Shown here piece after piece: positions 34,295-42,584 of a stretch of DNA of 64,000 nucleotides (positions are counted from its first letter, which is position 1; every line of letters starts with the position of its first letter). Both the position numbers and the translations under genes were made by a program. The stretch lies in NCBI RefSeq assembly GCF_015493435.1, contig NZ_WGDD01000029.1:62001-126000 (forward strand), in the 5' to 3' direction. Source of the stretch: Sulfurovum sp. (GTDB lineage: Bacteria > Campylobacterota > Campylobacteria > Campylobacterales > Sulfurovaceae). The notes under the pieces were generated by a model. That model made no database searches, was not told where the DNA came from, and saw only the letters and a program-made list of their open reading frames with translations.

Positions 34295-34963
34295 TCAGAG
34301 CAGCAGTTTTGACGCCGCGGCACATACAGCACTTTCACTCTTCAGAATTAAAGGCGTATCGAAACCGATAATATCATCTTGGTCAAAAAGTGCTGCTTCT
34401 TCTTCATGAAAACCGCCTTCACAGCCTATCACAATGGTGCCAGGGCCGCTATTTCCAATAAAGTTGTTCTCGGAAAAATGCAACATTTTACTTTGCGGAT
34501 ATTGCTCTTTGAACTCTTTCAGGTTCTCTGCCATCTCAAGCTGCATCATAACCGAACGCCCGGACTGCTGTGAAGAGTTCAAAAGTATTTTTTCCAAACG
34601 TTTAAAGTCCGGTTTGAAACTTTTCTGTGAACGCCGGCAGTAAATGAAGGTGATCTTTGCCACTCCCATTTCATTGAGGGAGGGAAGCACTTTTTCAATA
34701 TTTTTGGGGTCAATGACACACCAGCCTATGTGCAGTACCCTGCGTGCTTTGACTTCAAGAGCAGTACTCTCTTCCAAAACCAGCAGGGCAGTCCGTTTAT
34801 CCATAGATACAATGCGGTAACGGTACAGCAACCCGTCTTTCAGGTTGCGCAGATACAGCGTATCGTCCGTTTTGTGTCTGCGTACCCTGAAAATATAGCG
34901 ATGATCATCACCCTCAAGTATCAGCTGCGGCGTACCTGCCGATTCATTATAAAGATATTGCAC
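34295..34963 (-). CDS. rsmE: 16S rRNA (uracil1498-N3)-methyltransferase
   Basis: A SPOUT-fold enzyme of 222 residues. It has an N-terminal PUA-like domain (QYLYNESAG, HRYIFRVRRHK) and the knotted SAM domain with YCRRSQKS, SQQSGRS, IVIGCEGGFHEEE and ILKSESAVCAAASKLLL. The GTG at 34963 is preferred because it gives the usual short N-terminus and GGAAG lies six bases before it. It overlaps the end of the upstream membrane gene by 17 bases. Confidence 0.92.
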   Translation of the reverse strand: MQYLYNESAGTPQLILEGDDHRYIFRVRRHKTDDTLYLRNLKDGLLYRYRIVSMDKRTALLVLEESTALEVKARRVLHIGWCVIDPKNIEKVLPSLNEMGVAKITFIYCRRSQKSFKPDFKRLEKILLNSSQQSGRSVMMQLEMAENLKEFKEQYPQSKMLHFSENNFIGNSGPGTIVIGCEGGFHEEEAALFDQDDIIGFDTPLILKSESAVCAAASKLLL

Positions 34964-35372
34964 CTTTGGCTTCCATGATCTTAAAGACAACCATCACAAC
35001 AATCAGAAAAACTTCTACCGCTGAAATTTTGTAAAAAAGGCTTTTAAGCAAAGCATGCTTGGCAGGATTTTCAACCTCTGTTGTTTTAATTACTTTGTAC
35101 TTTTTGATCTCGATAAACATCAATGCCGCCCAGATAAGGATCATTAAAATAATACTGAGAGAAAAATCATATTTTCCTACAACCATAGCTACAATCCCGG
35201 TAAACGCGATCATAGTTGCGATGGCCTGAAAAATCATCGTATAGATAAAACTTGCTTTTCTAAACTTCAAAGGGTGTTTGGATGTCATTTTCGGAATAAA
35301 AAATCCTGCCAATATAAATACCAGAAAAACCTTGACTAAAATGCTGTGTGTTGCAATGATCTGTGCTACCAT
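34947..35372 (-). CDS. Hypothetical four-helix membrane protein
   Basis: A 141-residue protein with four hydrophobic segments (about 9-28, 42-64, 70-88 and 117-134). The basic loop after helix 1 (KMTSKHPLKFRKAS) and the loop after helix 3 are probably cytoplasmic. I recognise no family. It overlaps rsmE and follows queD by 46 bases, so it is likely co-transcribed with rsmE. Confidence 0.65.
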   Translation of the reverse strand: MVAQIIATHSILVKVFLVFILAGFFIPKMTSKHPLKFRKASFIYTMIFQAIATMIAFTGIVAMVVGKYDFSLSIILMILIWAALMFIEIKKYKVIKTTEVENPAKHALLKSLFYKISAVEVFLIVVMVVFKIMEAKGAISL

Positions 35373-35418
35373 ATAAAAACTCCTGTAATGTTAAATGTAA
35401 AGCGGATTATATCCTCTT

Positions 35419-36000
35419 TTATACTTTTTTGGGATTGACAAGCATTTGGTGTTTCAAAAGATGCTCCCAAAGCTCCGGATCACTCCACTCCGAGCGGATC
35501 TGCTCTGAAAAAACGATCTCTTCCAAAGCGATCTTTCCCATCAGTTCGCTGTGGGCATCTTCTTCAAACCCCTGCGCATACCCTGTTTCTGTTTCATGCA
35601 CGATAATACTGTGCAGTTTCACCTCTTTCTCTCCGTTACGCATTTCCGTGCATGCCAGTACACGTTCCACCATCAGGTAGATCACACGGGAAAACTGTTC
35701 GGCGGAAGGGGAGACAGGCAATTCTATCCAGCGGCTGCTGTGTGCTTTCATCGCTTCAAGATACGTTCTTTCATCCTCTTTCCAAAGCGTGATCCCATGG
35801 TCAAAAGCATCTATAAGCTCCTTAATGTAGCGTTTGGTCAATCCAAAATCATACACCATCTGCCCGTCATCGAGATAGTTCGATTCGAGCAGCACTTCAA
35901 CTTTATAGGAGTGCCCGTGAATATTTTCACTGCATCGCCTTGTTGAGCAGTCACGCACGATATGTGCATTCTCAAATTTAAAGAGTTTTCGTATTCTCAT
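35419..36000 (-). CDS. queD: 6-carboxy-tetrahydropterin synthase (queuosine pathway) family
   Basis: The 193 residues carry the zinc histidines of the PTPS/QueD fold: one in FENAHIV and two in the HGHSY motif near residue 30, with C24 in CSTRRCSENIHGHS as a likely catalytic region. FDHGITLWKEDE and SPSAEQFSRVIY also fit. The protein is longer than E. coli QueD (about 120 residues) owing to inserts in the middle. QueE is encoded 5 kb away. AGAGG precedes the ATG. Confidence 0.85.
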   Translation of the reverse strand: MRIRKLFKFENAHIVRDCSTRRCSENIHGHSYKVEVLLESNYLDDGQMVYDFGLTKRYIKELIDAFDHGITLWKEDERTYLEAMKAHSSRWIELPVSPSAEQFSRVIYLMVERVLACTEMRNGEKEVKLHSIIVHETETGYAQGFEEDAHSELMGKIALEEIVFSEQIRSEWSDPELWEHLLKHQMLVNPKKV

Positions 36001-36059
36001 CTGTACCTCTTGTCTGGATCTATGGTTTTGATTTTAACGAAGATAGCTTAATCCCGCCT

Positions 36060-36422
36060 CTATTGTGCACCCTTGACAAAAATACCTTTGACCTTGTCCC
36101 AAAGGCTGGTCTCTGCAAGCTCTTCCTCCGTATCATTTTCATCAAAATAGTAAATTTCAGGCAAGGCATTCTCCGGTGTGCCGTCCACATTGACCACGAC
36201 AAGTTCCGGATGGATCAATTCTCTGAGCTTCTTCTGAACGACCATTTTTGTCGTCATCAGACTCATGGCACAGCCATGGCATGTTCCGGTCAGTTCTATG
36301 TAAACCGTACCGTCTTTCACACCAAGCAGCCGGATAGCCCCTCCGTGGGATTCCACATACTCATTGACTGTCGGCAAATGATGTTTGACCGCTTCATAAA
36401 TATCTTTGTCTGAAAATGTCAT
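36060..36422 (-). CDS. NifU C-terminal (Nfu) domain protein, copy 1
   Basis: A 120-residue iron-sulfur scaffold or carrier of the Nfu type. The cluster motif TCHGC has its cysteines at 48 and 51, with HGGAIRLLGVKDGTVYIEL before it. After the Nfu fold it has an acidic extension and a short basic tail (about 90-120). It is a close paralogue of the gene at 37359-37682; the first ~90 residues differ at only about one position in six. It ends a small operon with a flavin reductase and cytochrome. Confidence 0.88.
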   Translation of the reverse strand: MTFSDKDIYEAVKHHLPTVNEYVESHGGAIRLLGVKDGTVYIELTGTCHGCAMSLMTTKMVVQKKLRELIHPELVVVNVDGTPENALPEIYYFDENDTEEELAETSLWDKVKGIFVKGAQ

Positions 36423-36453
36423 TTTTATCCTTCCTGTTATGTATTTATCTAAA

Positions 36454-37050
36454 TCAGGGTATTGTCGGAGCTTCTATTTCCTCACCCAGAAAGGCATAAC
36501 TCTTGCCTATACGAGCCACAGGGGAAAAAGAAATACTCAACTGTTCTTTGTCAGTGATAACGGCATCATCCACAAAGATCTGTTTGACATTCAAAACCAG
36601 AGGAATCGTTGTTCCTCCGCCAAGATCTATCTCCTGGTTCAGTTCGCAGACATAGGCACAGGGTACTCCTTTGATCATAGGGGGATACCCCTCTGCCAGT
36701 GTTTCGGTCTCGATGGAAAAAATTTCTGCCTCACTCACCTTTTTGTCCAGTCCTTTGGAAGAAAAATGCATTTTCTCAAGTGCTTTCTCTTCTACCATAC
36801 AGATGGTACATTTTTTATGTTTACGTATATTGGCAAGCGTATCTTTAGGGCTGCCGTCAGGCTTATGCCCTACCGAAATAAGCACAGAAGCGGGGTCGGA
36901 GGACAAGCCTATGAAGTAGGAAAAAGGAGCAATATTCACTACCTCCTCATCTTCCGTCACCACCCATGCAACGGGTCGGGGAATAATGGTCTGCGCCATC
37001 AGTTTATATGTCTCATTTACCTCTTTGTCCTGTGTCAGATCAAATAACAT
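36454..37050 (-). CDS. Flavin reductase-like, FMN-binding split-barrel protein
   Basis: A 198-residue protein of the flavoredoxin/flavin reductase family: QTIIPRPVAWVVTEDEEVVNIAPFSYF at the start, then VGHKPDGSPKDTLANIRKH, and a C-terminal barrel with ARIGKSYAFLGEEIE. It probably binds FMN and may exchange electrons with the linked redox proteins. It starts inside the last 11 bases of the upstream cytochrome c-type gene. Confidence 0.85.
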   Translation of the reverse strand: MLFDLTQDKEVNETYKLMAQTIIPRPVAWVVTEDEEVVNIAPFSYFIGLSSDPASVLISVGHKPDGSPKDTLANIRKHKKCTICMVEEKALEKMHFSSKGLDKKVSEAEIFSIETETLAEGYPPMIKGVPCAYVCELNQEIDLGGGTTIPLVLNVKQIFVDDAVITDKEQLSISFSPVARIGKSYAFLGEEIEAPTIP

Positions 37051-37393
37051 GTTTCACCTTCCATGGGGTTTCTTTTATATTCTCGGCAGGTATTGCCTTT
37101 TGTATTTTGCTGCTGCATGTTCCTATCCACTTCTGCAGGGTATACAGATCTTTCTCTGTCATTCTGCTTTTAAACGCAGGCATCATGACATGAAAACCTT
37201 TCCATTTACCCTGACTTCCATTCTTAATAGTATCTCTTATTTCCTTGGCATCTCTTTTGGAAATCTGTGCAAAAGAAGGTGCTATCACAGATTTGTCCAG
37301 AGCATGACAGTTAAAACATCCGTTCCGTCGTGCCAGCTGTTCTCCTTTGGGAAGAGCATCAAAGGCAGCTTTTTTCTGCATCTGCTTTAACAT
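37040..37393 (-). CDS. Monoheme cytochrome c domain protein without a signal peptide
   Basis: About 117 residues with CFNCH near residue 26, the likely axial Met in FHVMMPAF, and a class I cytochrome c body. No signal peptide is visible from any start, yet c heme is attached outside the cytoplasm. Its 5' end lies out of frame within the last 35 bases of Nfu copy 2 (ATG at 37393 or 37381). The simplest reading is that duplication of the Nfu segment replaced its true N-terminus, leaving a gene that may no longer yield a mature cytochrome. Frameshifting from Nfu is an alternative. Confidence 0.55.
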   Translation of the reverse strand: MLKQMQKKAAFDALPKGEQLARRNGCFNCHALDKSVIAPSFAQISKRDAKEIRDTIKNGSQGKWKGFHVMMPAFKSRMTEKDLYTLQKWIGTCSSKIQKAIPAENIKETPWKVKHVI

Positions 37394-37682
37394 TTTCTGC
37401 TTCGGTATAGTATGTATCGGGCAATATATTCTCCGGTGTACCATCGACATTAATCACCGACAGTTCCGGATGGATCAATTCTCTGAGCTTCTTCTGGACG
37501 ACCATTTTGGTTGTCATCAAACTCATGGAACAGCCATGACAGGTACCGGTAAGTTCAATATAAACACCCCCGTCTTTGACACCAAGCAACCTGATATCAC
37601 CGCCATGCGAATTGACATATTCTTTTACTGCGGGAAGATGATATTTTACAGCTTCATAAATATCCTGATCTGAAAAAGTCAT
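37359..37682 (-). CDS. NifU C-terminal (Nfu) domain protein, copy 2
   Basis: A 107-residue paralogue of copy 1 with the same TCHGC cluster site at 48-51 and nearly the same sequence to residue 90; the tail differs (YYTEAENVKADAEKSCL). It is the first gene after a perfect 14-bp inverted operator and leads the cytochrome, flavin reductase and Nfu copy 1. This makes the unit a likely iron-sulfur supply or repair operon. Confidence 0.88.
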   Translation of the reverse strand: MTFSDQDIYEAVKYHLPAVKEYVNSHGGDIRLLGVKDGGVYIELTGTCHGCSMSLMTTKMVVQKKLRELIHPELSVINVDGTPENILPDTYYTEAENVKADAEKSCL

Positions 37683-37737
37683 TTTATAATCCTTAATAAT
37701 CTATTGTATAAGCTATATCAATATAGTACTCTTTTAC

Positions 37738-37766
37738 TTAAATAAGACTAAAATAGTCTTATTTAA
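37738..37766. promoter_or_regulatory. 29-bp palindromic operator, copy 2 (Rrf2/IscR-like)
   Basis: Half-sites TTAAATAAGACTA and TAGTCTTATTTAA are separated by AAA, and the perfect inversion extends one base further on each side (37737-37767). The core GACTAAAATAGTC fits the published E. coli IscR type 1 pattern GACTRWWWYAGTC exactly. It lies 55 bp before the Nfu copy 2 start. It could also form an RNA hairpin after the small gene at 37770. Confidence 0.72.
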
Positions 37767-37769
37767 GCC

Positions 37770-37931
37770 TTAGTGCTGGACGAATCTGTCATCAGATTTT
37801 TTTCTGCTCACCTCATCAAGGCTTGCCTGCATCCGTCCCGACCTTGCATCTGTCTCTACTTTATCAAAATTTTCTATATAGGGTTTAATATCCAGCAGCG
37901 GCGTAGCGATCTGCTTCAGGGTAAAATGCAT
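37770..37931 (-). CDS. 53-residue hypothetical protein
   Basis: A short soluble, charged protein (MHFTLKQIATPLLDIKPYIE at its start). AAGGG lies at the right distance before the ATG at 37931, and the gene begins two bases after the membrane methyltransferase gene, so it is probably the last gene of the yajR operon. No family is recognised. Confidence 0.6.
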   Translation of the reverse strand: MHFTLKQIATPLLDIKPYIENFDKVETDARSGRMQASLDEVSRKKSDDRFVQH

Positions 37932-37933
37932 TT

Positions 37934-38458
37934 TTACCCTTTGTTTTTAAAAAGTTTTCTTAAACACTCAAACTTGAAGGAAACCATAGGTACTTCTTTA
38001 CGATACGATTTATATGCTTCACCAAATTTTCTCTTCACTTCCATCTCCTCAAAAATGATCACCATAAAAACGATAAAAAGCATCTCCGCAGGGGCAATCA
38101 GCCTAATGAAGGTAGGACTTCCAATCAGCAGTGCCCAGCCCAGGGGCAGAAGTGTCAGACCAAACAGCATAGGATGCCGCATACAGCTGTAAATTCCCGT
38201 GGTGACAAGCCGGTTGGTTTCCATACGGGGAATATTCCCTACACGACCTTTGGTCAATTCTCTTCCGCCATTTCCCGCTGCATTGAATGCCAGTTTGAGT
38301 ATCACTATTCCGAACAGAGCACTGAAAATATGAAAAGAGATATTGGAAAAAAGCGGAGTACCCCAGTCTTTGAGCAGAGCATATACCGTACCTCCCACGA
38401 TCATGACAAACCACAATATGAGACGGATTACAACAGAAAATGAGGTTTTTATCTGCAT
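37934..38458 (-). CDS. Isoprenylcysteine/phospholipid methyltransferase-type membrane protein
   Basis: A 174-residue integral membrane protein of the ICMT/PEMT superfamily. The SAM-binding signature GIYSCMRHPMLFG (about 89-101), the later EEMEVKRKFGEAYKSYRKEVPM, and four to five helices are typical. Bacterial members methylate diverse or unknown substrates. It lies three bases after the DUF1858/DUF2249 gene in the same operon. Confidence 0.8.
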   Translation of the reverse strand: MQIKTSFSVVIRLILWFVMIVGGTVYALLKDWGTPLFSNISFHIFSALFGIVILKLAFNAAGNGGRELTKGRVGNIPRMETNRLVTTGIYSCMRHPMLFGLTLLPLGWALLIGSPTFIRLIAPAEMLFIVFMVIIFEEMEVKRKFGEAYKSYRKEVPMVSFKFECLRKLFKNKG

Positions 38459-38461
38459 AAT

Positions 38462-38971
38462 CTATTTTTTGATATAGGTGATAAAATGATTTGGTGCCAC
38501 CTCCCGGGAGAAAACCTCATGTCCCGCCTTCAGCATTTCATCCATCAGCGGTTCCGGCTGAAAATCTGCTTCTATGGTGATCACCTCACCCTCGGCTATT
38601 GCTTTGAGTGCTTTATGCAGTTCGGCCAGGGGGTTGCGTTCTTCATCAAGTATCTCATTGGCATTGAGTGTCTGTTTTGATTCTTTCAATATCCATTCCG
38701 GTGCTTCTTCCGCTTCCACTTCCCCTTGGGGCGTTGTCATATCGACCGGTGTTTGTCCGACGGCCGTTCTGAGCTGATTGAGCAGATCAAGAGGGTCCAT
38801 TCCACCGACAACTGCTGCCTGTCTGACTCCTGCAATTTTTGCCAGGGTACGTCTCAAAACGGGATTATTCAATTTTTTAAATTTGGGATTAATCTTAATG
38901 AGGATATCTTTCATCCCCTCATAATTATTTAAAAGATCCGCTATTTTTGTTTCAAGTGTGATCTCTTTCAT
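38462..38971 (-). CDS. DUF1858 plus DUF2249 domain protein
   Basis: A 169-residue soluble protein. The first ~65 residues fit DUF1858 (ETKIADLLNNYEGMKDILIKINPKF and LAKIAGVRQAAV), a fold linked to nitrogen- and sulfur-metabolism proteins. The C-terminal part (about 115-169, LAELHKALKAIAEGEVITIEADFQPEPLMDEML) fits DUF2249, a SirA-like fold. Function is unknown. It overlaps the yajR stop region by four bases. Confidence 0.75.
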   Translation of the reverse strand: MKEITLETKIADLLNNYEGMKDILIKINPKFKKLNNPVLRRTLAKIAGVRQAAVVGGMDPLDLLNQLRTAVGQTPVDMTTPQGEVEAEEAPEWILKESKQTLNANEILDEERNPLAELHKALKAIAEGEVITIEADFQPEPLMDEMLKAGHEVFSREVAPNHFITYIKK

Positions 38972-40311
38972 TTTTCCGCACCTTCTTCTTTGAGAAATGC
39001 TTTGATATGTTCTTCATTGACTTCTTCCGCATCATATTTGATCACGATCAGACCTTCCGTTTCATTGACATAGAAATCTGTCACCCCATCAAGCGTTTTA
39101 AGTCCCTGGAGTTTTGTTTTGTCATAGGTATCGAAATCTAAAAAAAGATTGGCCCTGAGCCCCGGATTTCGCATACCGATGATCCAGAGTGTCCAAAATA
39201 CCGAAAGAATAACAACAAAGACTGCGACACCTTCTGCACTGTAGTGTCCGTAGATCCAACCACCGATCGCACCGCCGAGGAAGACTCCTACATACGCAAA
39301 AGTATTTGCCACACCCAGAGCAGCACCTTTTTGGTGTACTTTGGCAAACTTGGCGACAAAACTCTGAAGCAAAGGTTCAAACATATTGAAACCGATGAAA
39401 AAGAAAGTAGCGCCGACTGCAAACCAAATGAACCTGCCTGCAAATCCCATTAAGAGAAAGGAGGCAACAATAAAGCCGATGGAAGTGAGGAAAACTTCTT
39501 TCCCTTTACTGTACTTTTCTCCGAAAATCGCAGCCGGAGCCATGGCAAGAATACCGAAAAATACGGCAGGCAGATACACTTTCCAGTAATCCATGGTGGT
39601 CATATCGAACTTCTCTTTCATCACAAGAGGAATAATAAAAAAGGCGATCGCCATCGTTCCGCTGTGAAAAAGGAACGTAATATACATTCTTACCAGATCT
39701 TTGTCTTTGAAAACATGTTTGATCTTTGCTTCTTCTTCACTGTAGTGATGAACGATCTTCGGTGGTTCCGGTACTGCTGTAAAAAGGATAACCAGCGCAC
39801 TGATAGATAAAATAGCTGTCAGCCAGAACAGGGACGGTACACTGAAATACCCTGCCATGAGCGGCCCGATGATCATCGCAGCGGCAAAACTCATTGCGAT
39901 TACCATACCCATGACCGCCATGGCATGGGCTCTCTGGTCTTCTCGAACCTGGTCTGCGATCATCGCTGTAACAACAGAACCTATCGCACCTGCCCCCTGG
40001 AGAAAACGTCCCAAAAGCAAGATATAGATATTGTCAGCCATTGCCGCGACAACCGAACCTGCCGCAAAAAGCAGCAAACCGAACAAAATAGTCTTTTTAC
40101 GGCCGATCTTGTCACTCATTACACCAAAAGGTACCTGAAGCACTGCCTGGGTCAAAGCATAGCCACCCAGGGCAATACCCGCAAGAAATGCGGTTCCTCC
40201 CTGAATATCTTTGGCATACTGTGACAATACGGACAGGACAATAAACAACCCGAAAAACCTTAGGGCAACAATTAAACTTAACGGTAAAACTTTTCTAACG
40301 ATCTCTTTCAT
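38968..40311 (-). CDS. yajR: YajR-type MFS transporter with C-terminal ferredoxin-like domain
   Basis: A 447-residue drug:H+ antiporter-type MFS protein. Motif A is seen as GVMSDKIGRKKT, motif C-like residues follow in helix 5, and 12 helices end near residue 385. The last ~55 residues (DGVTDFYVNETEGLIVIKYDAEEV) form the small alpha-beta domain that marks YajR. The substrate is not known. It is the first gene of a four-gene minus-strand operon and has a near-perfect 16-bp palindrome upstream. Confidence 0.85.
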   Translation of the reverse strand: MKEIVRKVLPLSLIVALRFFGLFIVLSVLSQYAKDIQGGTAFLAGIALGGYALTQAVLQVPFGVMSDKIGRKKTILFGLLLFAAGSVVAAMADNIYILLLGRFLQGAGAIGSVVTAMIADQVREDQRAHAMAVMGMVIAMSFAAAMIIGPLMAGYFSVPSLFWLTAILSISALVILFTAVPEPPKIVHHYSEEEAKIKHVFKDKDLVRMYITFLFHSGTMAIAFFIIPLVMKEKFDMTTMDYWKVYLPAVFFGILAMAPAAIFGEKYSKGKEVFLTSIGFIVASFLLMGFAGRFIWFAVGATFFFIGFNMFEPLLQSFVAKFAKVHQKGAALGVANTFAYVGVFLGGAIGGWIYGHYSAEGVAVFVVILSVFWTLWIIGMRNPGLRANLFLDFDTYDKTKLQGLKTLDGVTDFYVNETEGLIVIKYDAEEVNEEHIKAFLKEEGAEK

Positions 40312-40356
40312 TGATACTCCTGCAAATCAATTTAACCCAAACGTGTGTCATAAAAT

Positions 40357-40372
40357 TACCGAATATCCGGTA
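40357..40372. promoter_or_regulatory. Near-palindrome upstream of yajR
   Basis: TACCGAATATCCGGTA is a 16-bp palindrome with one mismatched pair, 46 bp before the yajR start. The remainder of the 273-base gap to queE is AT-rich; a weak CCCGG/CCGGG hairpin at 40503-40520 is the only other structure I see. Confidence 0.35.
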
Positions 40373-40584
40373 TTGTTGGGGTCAATAAAGATAATATTAC
40401 TCCGATTTGAATATAATTTACCTTATATCATATTCACAGCTTATGTTTTTTATTATTTTATCTTATTTATGGAAACCGTTTGTAAATGAGCCGGATTAAA
40501 ACCCCGGCATGGCTTCCGGGACAAATCTATATTTTTTTTCTGAAAGCGATAGGAATAAACTGAAGTTATAGTGTTACTACATTA

Positions 40585-41343
40585 TCATACACCCTGAGTT
40601 GTATCAAATACCCGGATATGCAACCTATCACTGTACCGGAAATTGTGTTTCATACAGAACTCGAAGACCGCTCTGTCATTTCTCCATATCGTGTCTCTGC
40701 TTTCTCCTACAGGCATACAGAACACTTCCGGATCCGGCAGGATCTCTCTTATCTCACTGATCTCGTCAAAAGCACTTGTCTCAACCAGAGCTTTGTCAAT
40801 AGTGAATTTCAGAAATGTCTCTTTGGAAGAGATTTGAATATTTTTAAGTGCCTGGGGCACAATACGCCGGGAAGCAGGCTCCCCGCTGTTAGCCAGTTTT
40901 ATGGAAAGCGCAAAAATACAGGATTTGTACGCAGGGTACCGGTCAAAATTGATCTTCATGGTCCCGTTTGTCTCAAAGGTGATCTGAATACCTTCTTCCA
41001 CCAGCCATGTGATTACTTCATAAAATGTTTTGTCACTATGGTACATCAAAGGTTCCCCTCCTGTAATAACAACATCCGGGTTGTACCCTATGGTTTTGAA
41101 TTCCTGCTTCAGATGCTTTATCAGAACAGTACTTTCAAGTACTTTGCTCCATTGCCTGGCATAGGCACTGTCTACAGCAAAATAAGTATCACAGCCGTAA
41201 CGTACTTCACCCTCCACTTCATAAGCGGCAGCAAAACCGGGACAGGAAAGGTTACATCCCCCGGTCCGTAGAAAATAGGAGGGCACACCGGCATATTTTC
41301 CTTCACCCTGAATAGAGAAAAATTGCTCCGTCAGATAAAACAA
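40585..41343 (-). CDS. queE: 7-carboxy-7-deazaguanine synthase (radical SAM)
   Basis: Radical SAM enzyme forming the deazaguanine ring for queuosine. It opens FYLTEQFFSIQGEGKYAGVPS, then carries the cluster region GGCNLSCPGFAAA followed by GCDTYFAVD. The cysteines are spaced C-x3-C-x16-C rather than the usual C-x3-C-x2-C. VITGGEPLMY is also present. The TTG at 41343 is favoured because AAAGGA stands six bases before it; an ATG at 41370 lacks a ribosome site. queD is encoded 5 kb away. Confidence 0.85.
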   Translation of the reverse strand: MFYLTEQFFSIQGEGKYAGVPSYFLRTGGCNLSCPGFAAAYEVEGEVRYGCDTYFAVDSAYARQWSKVLESTVLIKHLKQEFKTIGYNPDVVITGGEPLMYHSDKTFYEVITWLVEEGIQITFETNGTMKINFDRYPAYKSCIFALSIKLANSGEPASRRIVPQALKNIQISSKETFLKFTIDKALVETSAFDEISEIREILPDPEVFCMPVGESRDTIWRNDRAVFEFCMKHNFRYSDRLHIRVFDTTQGV

Positions 41344-41480
41344 AAGGAGTCCTTTTGTTTTATCGTGCATCGTTTAAGTTTACATTGCTGCACGATGTTA
41401 CTGTTTAAAAAAGCAGTATGAATATTTTGCTTTGTATAATTTAGCGCGGACAAAAGCTTTTCAAAGAAAAGATTACTGTA

Positions 41481-41510
41481 ATTCCCCATTCCCCATTCCT
41501 CATTCCTCAC
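41481..41510. repeat. Seven-base tandem repeat
   Basis: Four units, ATTCCCC twice then ATTCCTC twice, follow each other directly before the moaA stop. A looser relative (reverse complement) is near 50831-50858. It resembles slippage-prone filler repeats. Confidence 0.5.
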
Positions 41511-41515
41511 TGATA

Positions 41516-42496
41516 TCATCCGCCTGTTTCATAAAAAGCACGGCTGGAAACTTCCTGCCCTTCTTCAAGTTCACCTTCGATCCAGCGGTTTTCTTTAGGT
41601 TTGTCCTTGAGCACTGTGGCGAGGACTTGCGATGCACCTTCGATATCGCCTTTTTTCACGGCATCTGCAATACTGAGTGCCTCATCAAAATAGAGACAGG
41701 GGATCAGAAAACCTTCTGCTGTCAGTCTGATACGATTACAGCTTTCACAAAAATCGTGTTTATGGGGGTCAATAAGTCCGAATTCATAACCGGTTTCTTC
41801 AATGATATAGTTGAAAGAAGGACTTGCCCCCTCTCTTCCAAGTGCTCTGATCGTATATTTTTCTTTTACTTTTGAAAGAATTTCTTTGCCGTGCATACCT
41901 CTTAGACTTGCATTGGCATGACGGTTTTCCATATATTCGATAAAACGTACTTTAATTTGACGCTCCTGGCAATATGCCATAATATCGAGAATTTCACCAT
42001 CGTTGATACCCTTGAGCGGTACCATATTGATTTTCACGCCCAGACCGACTTCCAGTGCTTTGTCTATTCCTTTGAGCACTTGTGCCAGAACATCTTTTTG
42101 TGCGATTTGATGTGCAATTTCAGGTTTAAGCGAATCCAGTGAAATATTCAACCGTTTTAAACCTGCATCTTTGAGCCTTTGTGCAGTCTGCGGCAGCAGA
42201 TAGGCATTGGTGGTCAATGCCAGATCGATATCCGGCTTGTAGTCATGTATCATTTTGACAAACGAATCGAGATCTTCTCTCAACAGCGGTTCACCGCCGG
42301 TAATACGGATCTTGTTCACACCTTCATCCATGGCTACTTTCATGAACAGAAAAAGTTCTTCGAAACTCAGCAGGTTTTCTTTGGGTACCCAGGAGAAAGG
42401 TTTTTCCGGCATACAGTACTGGCATCTGAAATTACAACGCTCTGTCACTGAAACTCTCAAATAGTTAACGGTTCGACCGTGTCCGTCTATTAGCAT
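41516..42496 (-). CDS. moaA: GTP 3',8-cyclase, molybdenum cofactor synthesis
   Basis: Radical SAM enzyme for the first step of molybdopterin synthesis. The 326 residues carry the SAM cluster cysteines C21, C25 and C28 (CNFRCQYC), ITGGEPLLR, the C-terminal cluster site [18 protein letters not shown], and the functional C-terminal Gly-Gly. Cofactor would serve formate dehydrogenase in this window. A weak FNR-like dyad lies 55 bp upstream. Confidence 0.95.
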   Translation of the reverse strand: MLIDGHGRTVNYLRVSVTERCNFRCQYCMPEKPFSWVPKENLLSFEELFLFMKVAMDEGVNKIRITGGEPLLREDLDSFVKMIHDYKPDIDLALTTNAYLLPQTAQRLKDAGLKRLNISLDSLKPEIAHQIAQKDVLAQVLKGIDKALEVGLGVKINMVPLKGINDGEILDIMAYCQERQIKVRFIEYMENRHANASLRGMHGKEILSKVKEKYTIRALGREGASPSFNYIIEETGYEFGLIDPHKHDFCESCNRIRLTAEGFLIPCLYFDEALSIADAVKKGDIEGASQVLATVLKDKPKENRWIEGELEEGQEVSSRAFYETGG

Positions 42497-42550
42497 AATT
42501 ATCCAATATATTGTTTTTTGTTAGGGTATCCAAATGTAGATAAAAAGGGG

Positions 42551-42564
42551 ATGATATACGTCAA
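42551..42564. promoter_or_regulatory. Weak FNR-like box upstream of moaA
   Basis: ATGATATACGTCAA departs from TTGAT-N4-ATCAA at the first base and one inner base. Its spacing from moaA (55 bp) is like that of the better boxes in this window, which is the main reason to list it. Confidence 0.3.
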
Positions 42565-42584
42565 GAAATAAAGGGGGTATAAAT

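Noticed and set aside
40451-40470. A fourth copy of the 29-bp operator near 40458
   Set aside because: Only the right half TTATCTTATTTAT matches; the left half does not pair, so it is treated as chance in AT-rich sequence.
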